From NCBI GenBank assembly GCA_011032825.1, contig JAADJZ010000017.1, forward strand, positions 372,001 to 436,000: 64,000 nt of DNA, in the 5' to 3' direction. Within the stretch, counting starts at the first letter, position 1; each line of letters starts with the position of its first letter. This stretch comes from Massariosphaeria phaeospora. Taxonomy: Eukaryota > Ascomycota > Dothideomycetes > Pleosporales. The translations under genes and the position numbers were made by a program. Below are positions 44,173-55,868 of this stretch, piece after piece. The notes under the pieces were generated by a model, which was given only the letters and a program-made list of their open reading frames with translations, did no database searches and was not told where the DNA came from.

Positions 44173-45132
44173 ACTGACTGGACGATCGGGAGGAAGTGTG
44201 CTCTGCTGTGGATAGTTTATAGTTTTACTTCAGGTCGTTGGTGGCTTGAGTTGGAGTGTAAGAAAGACGGTGAGGTACTGTAGAAGACGCAGCTATATAC
44301 CCAGGGCTTACCGTCGCAGTGAGAAACCAGTAAAGGCAACGGTGAGTAAAAGACCAGAAGACGCCGGAGCGGTGAGGCCACAGCCTGATACCGGATCCGC
44401 TGACTGGCTCGTCTGCGACCTTTACTTCGAGAGTAGAGCGAAGGGGTTGCCATGGTGTCTAGATACAGTGTCTTGAAGTGAGCTGCGCTGCTACTTCACT
44501 CCAGCAGGTACTGTATTTTGCGAAAAGCTCATCATAGTGAAGAGTTAGCATACGAGCCTTCAGTTGTAGAAACGCGTTAGCTATGGCCATGGTCCGCACA
44601 GCTACATGTAGTCTCCTCACAGCACTGAGCAGAGCGAGTACGGACTAACATATACCAGCTACCCAACCAGCCTGTCTCTAAACACAATCACCGTTTACGC
44701 AAGAGCTCAATAGCGCACACTACCCAAACTAGCAAGCGAAGACAGGGCAGTTCGGTTCGGTTCGGTTCGTTTCGTATAACATCCATCACCCTCTAGAAGA
44801 CCAGACAAGGCCAAGAAAACGTCACGTCTGTTAAATAGAGTGCTGAAGACTTTAGCAGAAGACATGCGGGATAAGAGAAAAGATACTTTTATAACCTGTC
44901 TTACTCGGCGCGGCACCTCGGATGGAATTAAACACATTCGAGGGAACTACGGACTTGATGACGAGAGGGCACATGTGCTAGGTCAAATAACAGCAACACT
45001 TGCGGCTAAGAGGTATTTTGGCTTCGAGCAAACCTAAACCTACAACTCACTTCTTTCAAGCCCCCTATCAACCTACTCAATCACCCTCTACCTAACCTAC
45101 CGTCTTCCACCGCCCCTTCTTCTCCTTCTCCT
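44173..45132. other. intergenic region with TTCGG repeats
   Basis: About 960 bp. A pentamer run (TTCGG)n lies at about 44750-44770. An open frame at 44840-45037 has no recognisable feature. Confidence 0.35.
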
Positions 45133-46956
45133 TCATCTTCCCCCCGTCCTTTCCTTCCCACTCTCCTCCCGCCCCTTTTCCTCCCCCTCCACCAACCCCC
45201 ACACCTTCCCCCTCTCTACAACGCAAAACCCCCCCACCCTCTCATACCGCTCCACAAACACCCCCACAAACCCCCCATCCCTCTTCCTCCTCCCCGCCAC
45301 CTCCTCCACAACCGGTTGAAACAGCCTGCCAACCTCTACCTCTACCTCTACCTTTACCTCTGCCCCCCCACCACCACCAACCCGGCCCATCCAAAACTTC
45401 CTCGTATCATCCGCCACATCCAGCATCGCTAACAAGCTCCCCACTGACTGCGCTGGCGACTCTTCTAGATCGTGCGCCATGATGCGGAAACTCGCGACTT
45501 TTTCGCGGAGCAGCGCGTAGGTGTGCGATGTGGCGAAGCGGAGGAGCTGTATGGTGAGAGCCGTGTAGGCGGGGAGTTCGCCGGCGGCGAATGTACTGCG
45601 GGGGCCTTGGAGGATGAGGGAGGAGATGGTTGGGAGGGGTGGTGGCGGCGCGGGCGAAGACGCGGGGGATGCGCGGGTTGAGGAGGGGGAAAGGGGGCTT
45701 AGGGATTGGGCGGTGTTTGTTCGCTCTTCGTAGACTTGCTCGACATCATCACCATCGTGCCCCTCGAAACAAACACCTAACCTGCCCCCCCGCTCTTCAA
45801 ACTCCCACATATCCCGCACCAGCCCCGCAATCCCTCTCTCGCCCCCATCCTCCCAGATCTCATCCACCGCTCTCCACAGCGCGCGTCTGCCCCGTGTGTC
45901 CCCGTCTCTGAGCCCCAGGCCTAAGCGCCGCACGTGCTCATCGTCGTCTTTGATGCCGTCGAGCCAGCGCTTGACTTCTTTTTGCTGGGAGAGGTGGCGC
46001 GCTTGCTTGGTTGCGGGTTTGTCTTTGGGGTTGTCTTTGGAGTTGGAGGGGAGCGGTTGGGTGGACTGGAGATGATGGTGGGCATGACCTTGGTGGCTTG
46101 TTGGCTGCTGTTGGTGGGTTGTGGTTGTGTTGGTGGTAGTAAGGAGAGAGCGCCACAGCGCGCGTTTCTCGCGGCGCATAGTGCGCAGGGCGCGCCAAGT
46201 GAAGAACTGCGAGAGGGGGGTGTAGCGCAGGAGCGTGGTAGTGTGGTGGGTGAGAGTGATGAGTTCGCGTTCGAAAGCCGTTAGGAGGAGTAGCACCTTC
46301 GCGACTAGTTCCATGGACCAGCCATCTGTCTCGTGACCTCCTGAGTCCTCTTGGCCTTTCAACCACCCTAACTGTGCAGATGCCATGTCTAGCTTCACAA
46401 CAAGCCCGCACGTCTTTCCGCACACCACAGTCCACATATCCCCGAATGTGAACCGTGCCAACACACTCACTATGCTCTTCACCTCAGCCTCCAAGTCCGC
46501 CCTCGCGCTTGCCGTCTCTCCTTGATTTCCCACATGCACCCCAAACCTCTGCAGCACACATCCCGCACTCCAAACTCTCCCGCCCTTTCCCAGCGCTTCC
46601 CCCTCTTCCTCTGTCAACCACCCATCCCCCACCCGCCAGCTCCCCACCACTCCTCTCCCCTTTTCTTTTTCACCCGCCAGCCTCAATATCCAACTATCCT
46701 TAGCCTGTACCTCGCGCCAGCGCTTTTCCTCACTTAGCTCCCAAGCGCTCTGTCCCTTCGGCGTGCTGTCAAGTTGCCGCGCGGGGATCCAGAGCTCGAC
46801 GGGTAGTTCCGCGGCATGGCCCAAGGCCTTCTGGATGAGGGGGAGGGGTTTCGTGTGCCCCTCGGCGTCCGTGTAGATTTCGGGGCCAATCTTTGTGCTG
46901 CCCAAGAAAATGAAGGGAATTTGGAGGGAGAGCCGGACATTCGAGGAAGTAGCCAT
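45133..46956 (-). CDS. uncharacterised fungal protein, about 607 residues
   Basis: Single long frame; I chose the ATG at 46956 (MATSSNVRLSLQIPFIFLGS, context CTCATGG), although the frame extends to an ATG at 47004. The N-terminal 120 residues look globular (LPLIQKALGHAAELPVELWIP). A helical middle follows (LLLLTAFERELITLTHHTTTLLRY), then His/Thr/Gln-rich linkers and a Gly/Val/Lys-rich C-terminus with EVKVEVEVEV. No known domain, signal peptide or clear membrane helix is recognised. Coding is supported by length and by the contrast between globular and low-complexity parts. The lower strand is C-rich, which also produces long antisense frames. Confidence 0.6.
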   Translation of the reverse strand: MATSSNVRLSLQIPFIFLGSTKIGPEIYTDAEGHTKPLPLIQKALGHAAELPVELWIPARQLDSTPKGQSAWELSEEKRWREVQAKDSWILRLAGEKEKGRGVVGSWRVGDGWLTEEEGEALGKGGRVWSAGCVLQRFGVHVGNQGETASARADLEAEVKSIVSVLARFTFGDMWTVVCGKTCGLVVKLDMASAQLGWLKGQEDSGGHETDGWSMELVAKVLLLLTAFERELITLTHHTTTLLRYTPLSQFFTWRALRTMRREKRALWRSLLTTTNTTTTHQQQPTSHQGHAHHHLQSTQPLPSNSKDNPKDKPATKQARHLSQQKEVKRWLDGIKDDDEHVRRLGLGLRDGDTRGRRALWRAVDEIWEDGGERGIAGLVRDMWEFEERGGRLGVCFEGHDGDDVEQVYEERTNTAQSLSPLSPSSTRASPASSPAPPPPLPTISSLILQGPRSTFAAGELPAYTALTIQLLRFATSHTYALLREKVASFRIMAHDLEESPAQSVGSLLAMLDVADDTRKFWMGRVGGGGGAEVKVEVEVEVGRLFQPVVEEVAGRRKRDGGFVGVFVERYERVGGFCVVERGKVWGLVEGEEKGREESGKERTGGR

Positions 46957-47406
46957 GAGCGAATATGGATATTTTGAGATCGTGACAGTGGTCTTCTGGA
47001 CCAAACATCGTAGGCTGATTAGCTGGTTGATCTGCTGTTATTAGAGAATCGTGGTTAGAGATGTGACTGCGAAAAGGTAAGACGTCGAGAGACAAAGAAT
47101 GGCAAAGCGGAGCAAGCAAGCAGCGCTACATACCACCCACCCGTACCACAGGAACAAAGACACGAAAGAGCTTGTTGATCGTTACTCTAAGACTAGGATT
47201 TCAGACTCTCGTTCTCCATGCACGCGCTCCTCGTCTAATGAAAACCCCGCAACATGTCTGTCTATACTGATTGCATGCAGGCGATTGGCCAAGGAAACAT
47301 CTGATTAACAGAAAACTCCCCACGTCCACACCCACCATATTTTTGCTCGGCGTACGTCCAGAGGGCGCAGCTATTGGTACCCACTCATGCACAGGTCTTA
47401 ACGCGT
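46957..47406. other. intergenic region between unknown gene and SEC14
   Basis: 450 bp, no gene seen; upstream of the unknown gene and downstream of SEC14. Confidence 0.35.
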
Positions 47407-48645
47407 CTAAGACAATGTCTGAGGCTGCGGGGCACCAACAGGCGCAGCGTCGGCCGGAGCCGTGTGTGTAGCACCGCCCTCGGTCGGTCCAGGCAGCTTC
47501 GAGTTGTCAATTGCATCGGCGTCTTTGTTAGCCCACTTGGGTGGCTTCACCAGCGCCGGGTCGTCCCAGGGTCCTGCGTCGCTCAATTGGCATCCGCCTT
47601 CACACGTACACTTTCCACCAAACTGCGTGGGGAGGTTCTCCGCGGGCACCTGCGCCAACAGTTCCTTCTCATATCCGCTGCCCAGCACGTGTATCTTGCT
47701 GACAGTGACGGGGTCGAGGAAGCGCTTGACCATGCTGAAGACGCCGGCGAAGCCCCACGGCGCGTTGATGATGTACATCTTGCCGAGACGCTCGGGGTAG
47801 TAGTTTTGCGAGATGGCGCTGACGGCCTGCAGGTAGCCGTACACGGACGTGGCCTTGCTGATGCCGACGCCCTTGAGGTCCAGCACGGAGCACGACGTCT
47901 CGAGGAGGTAGCCCGATTTGCGAGAGCAGGCAGGCAGGCGGGGGTCGGCCATCTTCTCGTATTCGCACACGAGGTTCTGGATCATGCGTTCTTGCGAGGT
48001 GAACTTGCTGATGGCGGGGAGGTCGACTTTGCCCAGCTGTTCGATGTACAGCGGCCGGCCATCCTGCGGGTGCTGTGAGCATGGAGACCCACGGACGCCG
48101 TGTTGTGGGTGCCCGCGATACGGGTAAGAAGACAGGCAACGCAGAGGGGAGGCCATACCTTGTCGGTCTTGTGGTAGTACTGCGGGTAGAACTGGAAGAC
48201 TTGCTCCCGCTCCGTGTATTTGAAGGTGCGGACGAGCTCTTCGACGCCGGCGCCCGCATACTGAGACCGCCACTTTTCGCAGTCGATGAACCTGCCGCAC
48301 CGTCAATTGCACTGCTGTAGCCCCGGCTATCGTTGCGGACTCACATCTGCTTGGCCAGCTCGACGTTGAACTTGCGTGCGCGGAGGAATCGCAGCTGTAC
48401 GACCTATTAGCTGCCTGATTCGTCAGACGGCCAGGGCGCCGGTGGACGCGTACCAGAGTCAGAGTGTCCAGGTTCTTGGTGTGCCCGGCCGCCTCGAGCA
48501 GGCTCCGCAGCTGGAACAGCTGGGCCTCCTGCTCTGCCGTTGTGTGGCCAGGATGCCCGTTCTGAGGCGTCGGGGCGATGGTGGGGAAGTCATAGTCGTC
48601 ATATTTGGGGTCGAGCGGGAGCTCTCTTGTGCCGGCAGAGGCCAT
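47407..48645 (-). CDS. SEC14: SEC14 phosphatidylinositol/phosphatidylcholine transfer protein
   Basis: Four exons: 48645-48454, 48394-48345, 48291-48159 and 48063-47407; 343 residues from [17 protein letters not shown]. The CRAL-TRIO N domain contains [18 protein letters not shown] and [10 protein letters not shown]. The lipid-binding CRAL-TRIO domain has [35 protein letters not shown] and [23 protein letters not shown], followed by a cysteine pair CTCEGGC near the end, as in fungal Sec14. The protein exchanges lipids at the Golgi and supports vesicle formation. The last intron has two possible acceptors nine bases apart (CACAG or CCGCAG); the second gives the family-like KDGRPLY. Confidence 0.92.
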   Translation of the reverse strand: MASAGTRELPLDPKYDDYDFPTIAPTPQNGHPGHTTAEQEAQLFQLRSLLEAAGHTKNLDTLTLVRVHRRPGRLTNQAANRSYSCDSSAHASSTSSWPSRCESATIAGATAVQLTVRQVHRLRKVAVSVCGRRRRRARPHLQIHGAGASLPVLPAVLPQDRQGMASPLRCLSSYPYRGHPQHGVRGSPCSQHPQDGRPLYIEQLGKVDLPAISKFTSQERMIQNLVCEYEKMADPRLPACSRKSGYLLETSCSVLDLKGVGISKATSVYGYLQAVSAISQNYYPERLGKMYIINAPWGFAGVFSMVKRFLDPVTVSKIHVLGSGYEKELLAQVPAENLPTQFGGKCTCEGGCQLSDAGPWDDPALVKPPKWANKDADAIDNSKLPGPTEGGATHTAPADAAPVGAPQPQTLS

Positions 48646-49790
48646 GGTGTGAGCCGTTGTAATCGAGTGTTGGGGAAGAATACCGTCGTGGGCTGAGGGG
48701 CAGGGAATCAAAAGGTGCAATGTCGATGTTGAGGATGATGTAGTGTTGATAATAGCCTAGCCGCACGCACTTTCCGCATGGCGCCAAGCGAGGGCCGGCT
48801 GATCAACCCACCGTCCTGCCTGCCGTGAGACTGTCTCATCTGGGCAGCGAGTGGCATTTCATGTGACAGCCATGACCCAGGATGACCTCAGGTCCCGAGT
48901 AGATGCTGTTAGAAGGTGCACACGCTCCCTCCCGACATTTTGACTGGACAGTCCATGCGTGGTCGTTAATCTCCGATATCTTACCGCACGTCAGCCACAG
49001 CGTTGGAAGCCCTCATACCATCTTATATACCTGTATATCTTATGTTGGGGCTGGTCCACTCTCGCAAACTTCTCCCGCCGCAGCACATTCCGTAAGATTC
49101 AATCGAGCGCAGTATGCAGACGAAAGCCGTAGTCAACCCAACCGCGCAAGACGGAGCAAGAGGGGACATGGCCGTTTTAGAGGGCTACCTAACTCATACA
49201 TGGCAAGAAAAGAAGCCAGACACATAAGGATCAGAAAAGAAAAAAGGCACGAAAACCCCCGCCTTGGGCCCAACACAAGAGCCGCCAAACACCCACCACT
49301 GCGCACCCAAGCTCTTGCAAGGAAGCCCCCTGCCGTCACGATTCCAAACGATCCGGATAGAGAAAGAGAGTAGACGTCTATCCGTCGAAGTAATGGCGAC
49401 TGACGCGGACAACGGTGCGCGGCAAGCAAACAAACATGACGTGAGATTCCTCGAGTGTACTAACCCACTGCCCCGGTGCCAATCCCGTCCATAGCTGCGT
49501 TGCCCGAGAAAAGCTCCACGCAACTTCTAACCACCGGCATCCGCCAACTGGACTCAATCGACAACCAGATATCCCCATCATTTGACCCCATTGAAACCGC
49601 CGAAAATGAGTTAATGACTAGGAAGCAACCGAACACCGGGAAATGACGCCTGAATCCGAGCAAAAAGAACTCCCGTACGCGCGCCTATTGACAAGTTTCC
49701 AAGAAATCTTTGCGCGGGGGAGCGATTGGAACGTGAACACCAGGAGACTGTCTAGTCTTAAACCTGGGCGTCGACGTTGCCGTTTTTGCA
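48646..49790. other. intergenic region upstream of SEC14 and downstream of CCR4
   Basis: About 1.15 kb. The SEC14 promoter must lie at the left. Open frames (48903-49373, 49378-49581) lack any supporting feature. Confidence 0.35.
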
Positions 49791-52168
49791 TCAGTTCCGA
49801 CGATCTCGATCTCGACCTGGACCAAAGTCAGGTTCCACCACCTTCCTCTCCTTCCGGCCCTTGACTATGTACTGCGCGTATAGAGCGACATGGTCACTTG
49901 GGAAATGGTAGTTCGGGAAGCCTGGCACGCGCTTCAGGTACTCCTTGTTGATATCACCAAGTAGACCGACCACTTGGAGCGTATTTGTCGAGTACCAGAT
50001 ATAGTCCAGAACACCCACGAAGCCAGGCGTGTAATTCGTAAAGGCCATTTCGCCGATCGCTGAATAACTGGACTTGAGACTGAAAGGATGCGATATGCCA
50101 TCTCGCGTGAAATTGCCGTACTTTCGACTGCCAAGATCCGAGTGTGAATTGGATACACTTCCCTGTACGATGAGGTCGTATACACCCGAGTCAGGGAGTG
50201 AGTTGAAGTCGCCACATAACACCAGCGGAATTTGCGACCCTTCTGCGTACTCCAAGGATGGTCCTGGCTCCTGGGTAACGTCTGGAGTTTCTTTTCCGTC
50301 TTCGCCGTCGCCATTGGTATAGCGGTACATCCCCTTCTCGGTGCAAGCAGGGAATTTAGCCCATTTATTGGCAAGTCTGGTAATGCCTTCCATCAATATA
50401 GCAACTTGAACGAGCTTCACGTCCCTGTAGGCTGGGTTCCAGAAGACGTGCACATTTCCCACGATGAGCCTCGAGCCTGTCATACGATTCTCCAGGAAGG
50501 CAACGACTGCAATATCGTCTCGCGGCATGACACGATTGAAGATATCATGCTCACCTTTCATATCCGGCCGGTTGATGGCAGTGTTTGCGAAATCGATGAG
50601 TTGTTTGTCTAGCAGAATGTACCTATACTTGTGAGCTTGGATCATGGAGTAGATAGTTGATTAACTTACTTGCTGTTCTTGTAGAAGATGGCGCAGCCAT
50701 CTACCAATCTGGCTTCTCGCTCTGCCATGGTTTTTGCCCTTGTCTTTGGCCAGAAAAAGCCCTTGTAATCATCGTGCGCCAACGAGGCTCGGAAGTAATC
50801 GTTGAAACTCTCTTGGTCGATTTCTTGCAGGCAGACGATGTCAGCGTTACGCTCTCGGAGTTCCGCAAGAATAGTGTCTCGGCGATGATCCCAAGCTAAA
50901 GCTCCGCTGGGAGTGTAGCCGTATTGTGATTGGGTGCAATATTTGTCACACAGAATATTGTAGCTCAGGGCACTGACGGTTTCTTGCGCAGAATCTGTTA
51001 CATCATCCAAAACAATCCAGTCTCGCTCAGTAGGTGGGGGAGGACCTTGAAAGGAAGTTAGCAAACGTGATTTCTGCAATATTGTTCGGGAGTGCGCACC
51101 TGGAGCATTCTCTCGGAAATGCTTGATGAGTTCCGTTGTGCCGTGTTCAACAGTGATCGACTTTAGATCCTCCGGAATTGGATTGCCTTCAATACCGAGC
51201 ATCTCCAACTGGTATAGCGAGCCCAGGTCATACGGCAGAACGTCAAGATGATTGTCAAAGAGAAGAAGCTGCTTCAGATTCACTAGCATGCCGATCTCCG
51301 GAGGCAGATACCGGAGCTCGTTGAGGGAGATATCGAGATGTGTGAGACTCCTCAAGCACCCAATCTCAGCAGGGAGAGACGTGAGCTTATTGCAGTTGAG
51401 ATAGAGCTTCGTTAAGAAGGTGTACTGGAACAGCGCCGACGTCACCACTTTGAGATTTTGTCCACCAAAATCCAGGACTGTCCATGGATTATTAGCTTGC
51501 GCCACCTCGGTTGTCAGCGCGACCGGCCTATTCCTCTCCTCTTTGTCAGCCTCTTTCTGATTGCCATTTGTTGTCCCCGCAACTACGTTCTTGTTGACGC
51601 TGGGATGGTTCCTGGCATGGGAGTGCGACTGGGTCATTTCGCGTGCCCGCTGTGCCAGCTGCAACTGCTCAGCCCAGTGTTCGTTCGGCGGTTTGCTCAG
51701 GCCACTATTTACGCTTCCTGGGGTGCCGTTCTGCAAGTGGGTAGTGGCAAAGTGAGGTTGTACGTTGGAGATTCCGCCGGAAGACGCCGTGTGTTGGTGG
51801 TTGTACTGGCCGGTATGAGTAGCTCCAGTATGTTCCTGGTGTTGTTGATGCGCATGACTATGATGTTGGTGGTTCTGGTTGTGCTGGAAAGGCTTGCCCA
51901 AATTCATTTGCATCGCATATCGTTGATGGTTCGCCCCACCATTCATCATGACGTTATGTCCTTGATGGCCGTGGCCCTGGTTGAACATGCCGAACTGCTG
52001 GGGGGACTGCGGCCCGGGTGATCGCGAGGGTGAGGGAGTGTCGGGGTTGAAAAGTATGCGGCCGCTATTGGTGGGCGACCGCACTCGGGTTGGGAGGTTG
52101 CGCGTGTGGGCGTGTTGAGGGTAGAAGGTTTGACCGGGTCCCCGTTGGTAGGCCGAGTAATCGGCCAT
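49791..52168 (-). CDS. CCR4: CCR4, poly(A) deadenylase of the CCR4-NOT complex
   Basis: Exons 52168-51100, 51045-50670 and 50622-49791; about 758 residues. The 54-bp segment 51099-51046 has GT..AG borders and removes residues not expected in the family, but it is a multiple of three, so retention would also keep the frame. The N-terminus is Gln/His-rich and disordered (HQHHSHAHQQHQEH). Leucine-rich repeats follow (LTKLYLNCNKLTSLPAEIG, LTHLDISLNELRYLPPEIG), which bind NOT1/CAF1. The EEP nuclease domain starts at YNILCDKYC and has IVCLQEIDQESF (metal-binding Glu), LCGDFNSLPDSGVY and PSDHVALYAQY. It removes poly(A) tails in the cytoplasm. Confidence 0.93.
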
Positions 52169-53595
52169 CTACAGGTATCGCGACAAAGATAGAAGCACTG
52201 GGTCCCCGAGGCAACGGTGGTTGAGGGAGAGCGCCCGGGGGTGGAACGTTCGGAGTGTATATCAGGCCGGAGGAAGGGTTCGGATACGTGATTTTCGCCG
52301 CTTTAACATGCCCAAGTGTATGATACACCTTCATATGCGTACGCTGGCTAGACCCGGTTGCTGGACGGCATGTATTGAGACGCCGGTTCGGTTTGCGAGT
52401 TGTCGAGACGCACGAGGGGGCGAAGGCGAGCGAGCGGAGGAGGCGGCGGCGGCGGCGGCGCAGGAGGCGGACCGTGTGTGAGAGAGCAAGTACAGTTGAG
52501 TAGGTATTCTCTGGCGGTTATTGATGTACTGGCGCCTGCTGTTGTCGCGTTAGTACCGGTGGTGGGGAAGAGGCTGGGTTGATGCTGGGGAGACGACAGC
52601 GGAGAGCCGGACAACCAGCGCGCACGTACGCAGTGAAGACCACAAGAGACTGGAGCCTATTGGAAGCAACTTCAATGGTGCGCGTCCGATTGGAGGCCGT
52701 CTCTCTACCACGCGAAGAAGAATAGTAGCGGTGGTCCAAAAGCTATGAGCAAGCTGCTTCCTCAGGCCAACCCGTCCACTAGCTCCTTGGCATGGATAAA
52801 TGGTTTTACCGGCCGACCACGTGACCATGCATCAGCCCTGGAGCCGGATTAGTAGATACTTTGCCCAGCTAGGATGACAACCCCTCATTGCAGGGATGGA
52901 ATAATGGCTGGATCTTTCAGCTATCCGCAAGTGGGTGCTGCAGTTCTTTGTCTCACCTTGTTGACCTTCCCACACAAGAAGAGCGACACTGTCTCGACCG
53001 CCAGGCTATAGATCACGACAGAAGACAGTCTCGCTATGCTATCACGCCATCTTCTATTCTACTGTTACGCCATCTCGCGCCATCAATATTCAGCTTCCGC
53101 GTGCAACTTGAGCTCCAGGTCCAGCTTGGACAGCTATATGTGACATCGCCCTCCCCGGACCCCTCCTGTCAGCTCGCCAGCTTGCACTCTGACCAGATCC
53201 CGCGCGGCCCTCTCCGCGGGTGCAGACGCCACATCTGGCCGGAGCCCAACCTGCCCAGCTTGTTATTGAAAATCCGGGGAGGATGCGCGGCCGCAGGACG
53301 TGATTGGAGACCTGCGCCGAAACCATCTCAGTTGACTGGGAGAGACTGCTGCTCTGCGCAACTGAGGGGCGGCGCGCTGAGCAAGCCTCATACAGCCGGA
53401 CTTCGTACAGACTGTCGTGCCCTCCTCAATACTTCTTCCGTCTGAGCGGTCGACGTCCATTACTCTCGTCCCGCAGCATCAAGTCGTTTATTTTCGCTTT
53501 CCGATGCCCCGGCCTACACGTGCTTATCGGACGTCTTAGGCAAGGCCAATATCGAGCCTCACGCTAAAATAACTGTGGGGCAAGGGTGTTTGGAA
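52169..53595. other. intergenic region between CCR4 and methyltransferase gene
   Basis: About 1.4 kb containing both promoters, since the genes diverge. A GGC/GGA-rich run lies at about 52436-52468. Open frames such as 52888-53445 have no recognisable content. Confidence 0.35.
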
Positions 53596-55018
53596 ATGGC
53601 CGAATGGTTGATGGTGTGCACCTCCTGAGTCCTGATGACATCCCGATTACTGAAGCATGCCCTCCTAACCTGAACCTTAGTACCGCTACTCTGGCGGAAA
53701 TGCCAACGGCACCCCGACACGCCCCAAGACAGCAGAGGCGAAGCAGTTCGACCTAACGACGACGGACGCGCTGGGAAGGCCAATATCAGGAACGTCGAGC
53801 TCGGCATCGGCGGCCCCCACCCCCGGCAACTCGATGGACGCAGCGCGGGCCTCCGTTTCGAGCACCTCGACCCAGAGCACCAAAGATGATGTTACCGTCT
53901 TGACCAATCCTTTCGTTCTACGTCATGGCCGACGATACCTCCGCGATCTTACCTATCCATTACCCTGCGATCTACCGGAGCTCCAGCGGCAGAACCTGCA
54001 GACCCTTCTCTCGACCAGTGTATTTGGACGAGCCCTAGGCTCCACTCCGACCACCCAGAAGCCACCGACTAAAGTACTAGAGATTGCGTGTGGCAGTGGA
54101 TACTGGTCGTCGTTGTGTCACGATTATCTGAGCGGAAAGGGTCACCGGAATGTATCGTTCACGGGGTTGGACATCGTGCCTCTGGCGGGAGATCTGCGGA
54201 AACAGGGGATCGATTGGAGATTCGTGCAGCATGACCTGCGCAAGGTTCCACTACCCTTCGACGACGACGAGTTCGATATAGTGGTGATGAAAGACCTCAG
54301 TATGGTGGTCCCAATCGGAACGCAGTCCCAGCGAGTACTGGATGAAGCGACGCGGATACTACGGTCAGGAGGAACCCTCGAAATATGGGAGACAGACCAT
54401 ATCATACGATCCATACTGCCGCATCCACCGCCCCCGCCAGGAAAGAACCCGCACGAGTACGCTTGTGCGATCTCGACAGGCACCTTTCTTATATCCCCAG
54501 GAACACCATTCACCGACGTCCACAACAAGTATCTGCAGGATTCAAACACGTGGGTGCAAGAGGCCTTGGACAGACGGAAGCTGTCACCAACACCGTGCGC
54601 TCGTATCTCGCTCATGCTACTCCAAGAGACCGAGACACTGTGTGATGTAGAAAATCGGAGGGTGGCGATTCCATTAGGAGAGCTGCGGTGGGAACGCGAA
54701 GCTGCAGCGGAGAAGAAGCCCTCGAGGCGGCGTGGGAGTGAGGCGGCGAAGGGTAAAAAGGGGAGTGTTGGTTTGGAGGCCTCTACGTTGGAGGCCTCTA
54801 CGCTCACGGAAGAGCAGGCGGCTCTGAGGTACACCGCGCTGCTAGTCGTCATTCAGCTGATTGAGAGCCTTGAGCCACTCCTGAAGGAGGTCAGCGGAAA
54901 GAATCAGGAGGAGTGGCAGCGATGGTGGGGTTGGATGATGACAGACTTGCTTGAGCAGAAGGGTGCATCAAGCGGCGAATGTCTAGAGGTGGGCGTGTGG
55001 TGGTGTCGTAAAGTGTGA
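53596..55018 (+). CDS. class I SAM-dependent methyltransferase-like protein
   Basis: The main exon 53681-55018 begins after a clear acceptor (CTTAG) in frame. A first exon 53596-53613 (MAEWLM) with donor GTGTGC joins it in phase 0, giving 451 residues. If that exon is wrong, translation could start at the ATG at 53834. Motif I reads VLEIACGSGYW at about residues 138-148; then come FTGLDIVPLAGDLR, FVQHDLRKVPLPFDDDEFDIVVMKDL (motif II) and ILRSGGTLEIWETD (motif III). A basic insert (KKPSRRRGSEAAKGKKG) and a small repeat LEASTLEASTL precede a helical C-terminus. Fungal proteins of this kind have no firm substrate. No cofactor-binding residue looks missing. Confidence 0.75.
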
Positions 55019-55114
55019 AGCTTTACTACGTACCGTTTTGTTTAGGATACCCCGCGGGTGACGGTCGACGTTTTAATCATGACCTTGGGCTAGAACACGG
55101 GCCTCACGATTTCT

Positions 55115-55582
55115 TTAGATCTTCTCATACCGCTGGCGTAGGGTACGATACCGTTTGAGGTAGTACCTAATGAGACAACGATCAGAACCAGATACCACAT
55201 ATCGCAATCAAGTGCCAACACGTACAAAGCTTCGATCTCTAGAAGACTTCCGTCAGCAACTCTGGGTAACGCAGGTAACCCTTTCACTACGTACCCTTTT
55301 TGACAAATTCGGCTCTTGTGATTCCCTTCCTGATCTGATCTTCATCGGTCAAATGTCGTTGACTAGCAAACGCTTTACGGAGTCGGGTTCTGTAGTAGTC
55401 GTAGCCTTGGGGATAGTCCCGCCCCAAGAACAGAAGATCTATAAAGGAATCAATACAGTGTGTTCTCCTGCGATGGCGATGTGTGAAGCAGTATTCTTGG
55501 CAATCAACGGATGAAGAAGTCTGGCCATACCTTTGTAGATGCGAACGACTTGATGTCGCAGCGTAGGACTGGCAGAACTCAT
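55115..55582 (-). CDS. LYR-motif mitochondrial protein, ETFRF1/LYRM5-like
   Basis: Four exons: 55582-55531, 55438-55295, 55238-55226 (13 bp) and 55166-55115; 86 residues. The protein reads [18 protein letters not shown].., [59 protein letters not shown]. The N-terminal helix carries the LYR-type motif as IYK, and the FLGRDYP part is characteristic of the LYRM5/ETFRF1 branch, which regulates electron-transfer flavoprotein in mitochondria. All three introns keep the frame (phases 1, 1 and 2), including a 13-bp microexon. No single exon is long enough to be found by simple frame scanning. Confidence 0.85.
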
Positions 55583-55868
55583 ATCTGCAAAATAGTGATT
55601 AGTTGAGATTGAATAAGGATTGGCGTAGACTATGTAGGAACGTATCGCAAGAAGTTGGGATTGCAAACGTCCTGACCGCGGGGAAGCCAATGGGAGCTTG
55701 GGCCGGTTGACGTCAACGTCGAACGTGGGAGGAAGTCGCGAACCACGGCCGGATTCCGCCCTTACCGTGTCTGCAACAGGATCCACGACAACGAAGCACG
55801 CGTCAACGGCCACCTCACCCGTGGGCAGCTCTTCACGACCTTTTCCACATTGACGTTACCTCCACACG
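55583..55868. promoter_or_regulatory. divergent promoter between LYR protein and hotdog protein genes
   Basis: 286 bp between start codons on opposite strands. Both products are probably mitochondrial, so shared control is plausible. Confidence 0.45.

Noticed and set aside
45472..46703. Plus-strand open frames opposite the unknown 607-residue gene
   Set aside because: Low-complexity Pro/Ser/His or Arg/Gly translations, mirror images of a C-rich strand, without domains or consistent splice sites.
49133..49663. Minus-strand open frames between SEC14 and CCR4
   Set aside because: Several overlapping short frames without motif or splice support; probably untranslated or promoter sequence.
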